DNA from: Chloroflexota bacterium
GTDB lineage: Bacteria > Chloroflexota > UBA6077 > SHYK01
Length of the DNA stretch: 37,254 bases
Direction: 5' to 3'
Assembly: GCA_009377635.1 (NCBI GenBank)
Contig: WHTR01000023.1
Span: 1 to 37,254 of the forward strand
Position numbers and translations under genes: made by a program. Positions 35,843 to 37,254 of this stretch are shown piece by piece. The notes under the pieces were generated by a model, which saw nothing but the letters and a program-made list of their open reading frames with translations, did not search any database and had not been told where the DNA came from. Each line of letters begins with the position of its first letter. The stretch's first letter is position 1.

Positions 35843-36059
35843 GGCCAACAACCCGGCCAACATCACCCCCGGCCGGCAGGGCCTTTGGGGTGGATTACGG
35901 GGGACGATTCAGGCACGAATGGACGGGATGAAGGAGGCAAAAACGCCATTGGGGGGATTGAGAAACATGATCCGCATTGAAAATCCTCCTTATTTCGTGC
36001 CTAGAATCGCCGTTCCATCAGTCCCATTGTTGGCCGGGCCAACATCCCGGCCAACATCA
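35843..36059. repeat. near-identical 23-bp repeats, possible integrase arm sites
   Basis: The 23-bp block at 35843-35865 recurs at 36037-36059 with one mismatch. Each contains GGCCAACA then CCCGGCCAACATCA, giving CGGCCAAC cores 12 bp apart. The second copy lies in the last codons of the integrase gene, encoding the repeated DVG residues. Direct repeats beside an integrase gene are typical of arm-type binding sites flanking attP. The core crossover site itself is not identified. 35714-35989 otherwise holds no confident gene. Confidence 0.5.
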
Positions 36060-37204
36060 TCTCGCCAGAGCAGGCCGGCGAGCCCCTCGAGCGCGACCCG
36101 TCGCTCGTCTCCAATGACCTCCGTGTAGTACTGCATCGTCGTCGTGAAGTCCGCGTGCCCGAGAATCTCCATCGCCACGCGCGGATGGACGCCCAAGACC
36201 GCCAGCAGGGTTGCACAGGATCCGCGGAGGTCATGGAACGTCATACGTGGCAGGCCAGCTACCTTGAGCACGCGCTGGAATTGCGTCGTCACGAGATGAC
36301 CCGCGAGCGGTCGACCGCGCTCCGTCCGGAAGACCAGCTCGGCCTCCCACGCCTCTCCCGGCGGTTGACAGCTGTCCTCCGATTCCTGCCGCTCGTGGTC
36401 GCGGAGGACGGAGGCGAGCGGTGCCGGTAATGGGACGGCAGCGCGACTGCCACGGGTCTTTGGCGCGTCGAGCAGGTACTGCCCATCCCGATGGTGGAGC
36501 GCCTGACGGAGATGAAGCACCCCGTTCTCGAAGTCAATGTCCTGCCAGCGCAGTCCCAGGAGCTGTCCTTGTCGCGCACCGGTCGCGAGGGCGAGCGTAA
36601 AGAGCGCACCGAGTCGGTGTGTGCGGACTGCCGCGAGCAGCGCCCGTGATTGGTCCGGTGTGAGACGCGCCCGCTCCCGATAGGGGACGCGCGGTGGCGT
36701 TGCGAGCGCGGCGGCGTTGTGGGTCACGAGTCGCCAGCGCATCGCCACATTGAGCGCGGCGCGGAGGGTTGCCCGAATATGTCGGACCGTCTGGGGCGCG
36801 AGTCCAGCAGCGAGGCGGGAACCTAGGAACGCTTGGACCTCGGCGACCGTCAGCCGGTCAACGCGCCGTCGGCCAAGTGCCGGAATGATGTGGTTCCGGG
36901 ACTGCTGACGATAGAAGGCATAGGTGTTGTAGGTCGCCGACGGCCGTACGACGTATTCCAGCCACCCTTCGAGAAACGTATCGAGACGGGGAATGTTCTT
37001 GAGCGTGGTCTGGCCCTCATCACGACGCTTCCGTAAGTCTGCGAGTCGCTTGGCTACCTCAGCCGGCGTCTTCCCGTAGACCCAGACGCGGCTCCGACCG
37101 GAGCCGAGCGCCGCGAAGTGCTGGATGTATTCGGAGCCGTCTGTGCGTTTCCGAATGCGCGTCCCGATCGTGCCCTCGCCGGGGAGGCGGCGCCGCTCGG
37201 TCAT
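35990..37204 (-). CDS. int: tyrosine-type site-specific integrase
   Basis: 404 aa, ATG 37204 (MTERRRLPGEG); on the circle it overlaps the ImmA/IrrE stop (ATGA). N-terminal AP2-like DNA-binding part (GTIGTRIRKRTDGSEYIQHF, WVYGKTPAEVAKRLADLRKR), a core-binding domain (about 70-165), and the catalytic domain with R211 (TGARQG, Gln in place of the usual Glu), K249 (DAPKT), H324 and R327 (FHDLRGS), H350 (LGHAD) and Y360 (MQYYTEV). Integrates the phage into the host chromosome. Confidence 0.95.
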   Translation of the reverse strand: MTERRRLPGEGTIGTRIRKRTDGSEYIQHFAALGSGRSRVWVYGKTPAEVAKRLADLRKRRDEGQTTLKNIPRLDTFLEGWLEYVVRPSATYNTYAFYRQQSRNHIIPALGRRRVDRLTVAEVQAFLGSRLAAGLAPQTVRHIRATLRAALNVAMRWRLVTHNAAALATPPRVPYRERARLTPDQSRALLAAVRTHRLGALFTLALATGARQGQLLGLRWQDIDFENGVLHLRQALHHRDGQYLLDAPKTRGSRAAVPLPAPLASVLRDHERQESEDSCQPPGEAWEAELVFRTERGRPLAGHLVTTQFQRVLKVAGLPRMTFHDLRGSCATLLAVLGVHPRVAMEILGHADFTTTMQYYTEVIGDERRVALEGLAGLLWRDDVGRDVGPANNGTDGTAILGTK

Positions 37205-37254
37205 CCGTCGGAGAGCCCCAACTCTTTGAGGCGGACCCGCATAGCCTGCCAACT
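37200..37254. repeat. terminal direct repeat, right copy
   Basis: Identical to 1-55; see the left copy. The right end of the window is therefore continuous with position 56 on the circular molecule. Confidence 0.93.

Noticed and set aside
35769-36128. Plus-strand frame beginning near ATG 35769 with a CNHCG knuckle
   Set aside because: It runs antisense into the 3' end of the integrase gene and starts within the RHH operator. One zinc pair alone is weak support. Left as regulatory/attachment DNA.
1-37254. tRNA or rRNA genes
   Set aside because: I saw no cloverleaf with a T-arm GTTCRANNC or rRNA segment on either strand, though I could not run a dedicated scan.

Overview
The window reads as one complete, circular, GC-rich genome of a temperate, long-tailed (siphovirus-like) phage or circularised prophage. 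The first and last 55 bases are identical, so the molecule is probably a circle of about 37,199 bp cut open inside the lysogeny module. Across the junction, ImmA/IrrE runs straight into the integrase gene (ATGA overlap). The host cannot be fixed from the sequence. The Gram-positive-type LexA box, high GC, GTG/TTG starts and Thr/Pro-rich stretches after the lipoprotein cysteine would suit Chloroflexota (Thermomicrobia-like) or Actinobacteria; this is weak inference.

Layout. (1) 1-967 plus 35990-37204, minus strand: XRE repressor, ImmA/IrrE metalloprotease and tyrosine integrase, with an operator/promoter region at 935-967. (2) 1037-9031, plus strand: an early operon of about 23 tightly overlapping genes. 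It holds an RHH protein, an excisionase-like HTH, Bet/RecT recombinase, HNH nuclease, SF2 helicase, a replication protein carrying three iteron-like repeats inside its gene (probable origin), a second XRE regulator, many small zinc-ribbon proteins and a DUF1064-type nuclease. (3) 9028-23036, plus strand: packaging, head and tail genes (TerS, TerL, portal-MuF fusion, a 48-aa Com-like zinc ribbon, prohead protease, major capsid, connectors, tail tube, tail chaperones joined by a -1 frameshift, tape measure, distal tail). A reverse-oriented zinc-rich HNH gene interrupts the head genes, next to a promoter followed at once by a terminator. (4) 23036-29312, plus strand: small membrane proteins including a holin candidate, tail-tip and fibre proteins (one with seventeen 20-residue repeats), a transglycosylase-like lysin and an amidase.

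(5) 29309-35713 is an accessory, probably lysogen-expressed, region. One minus-strand chain of eight genes runs from a HicAB-type promoter with a palindromic operator: hicA, hicB, a zinc-finger protein, a PD-(D/E)XK-like protein, an RHH protein, two small proteins, and an exported glycoside-hydrolase-like lipoprotein. Next is a divergent pair, an unknown 167-aa gene and a YedK/HMCES-type SRAP gene, sharing a control region in which a LexA box fills the spacer of the minus-strand promoter. Last comes a minus-strand envelope set: a lipoprotein, a DUF4352-like membrane protein, a Pmp3/YqaE protein and an RHH regulator with its own operator. Repeats at 35843-36059, overlapping the 3' end of the integrase gene, may be integrase arm sites near attP.

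The parts that look least ordinary are the HicAB-led cargo operon ending in a lipoprotein glycosidase, the SOS-controlled 167-aa gene, the promoter-proximal terminators in both the early and head regions, and the 17 x 20-residue repeat fibre. All functions are read from motifs and context; no database search was possible.
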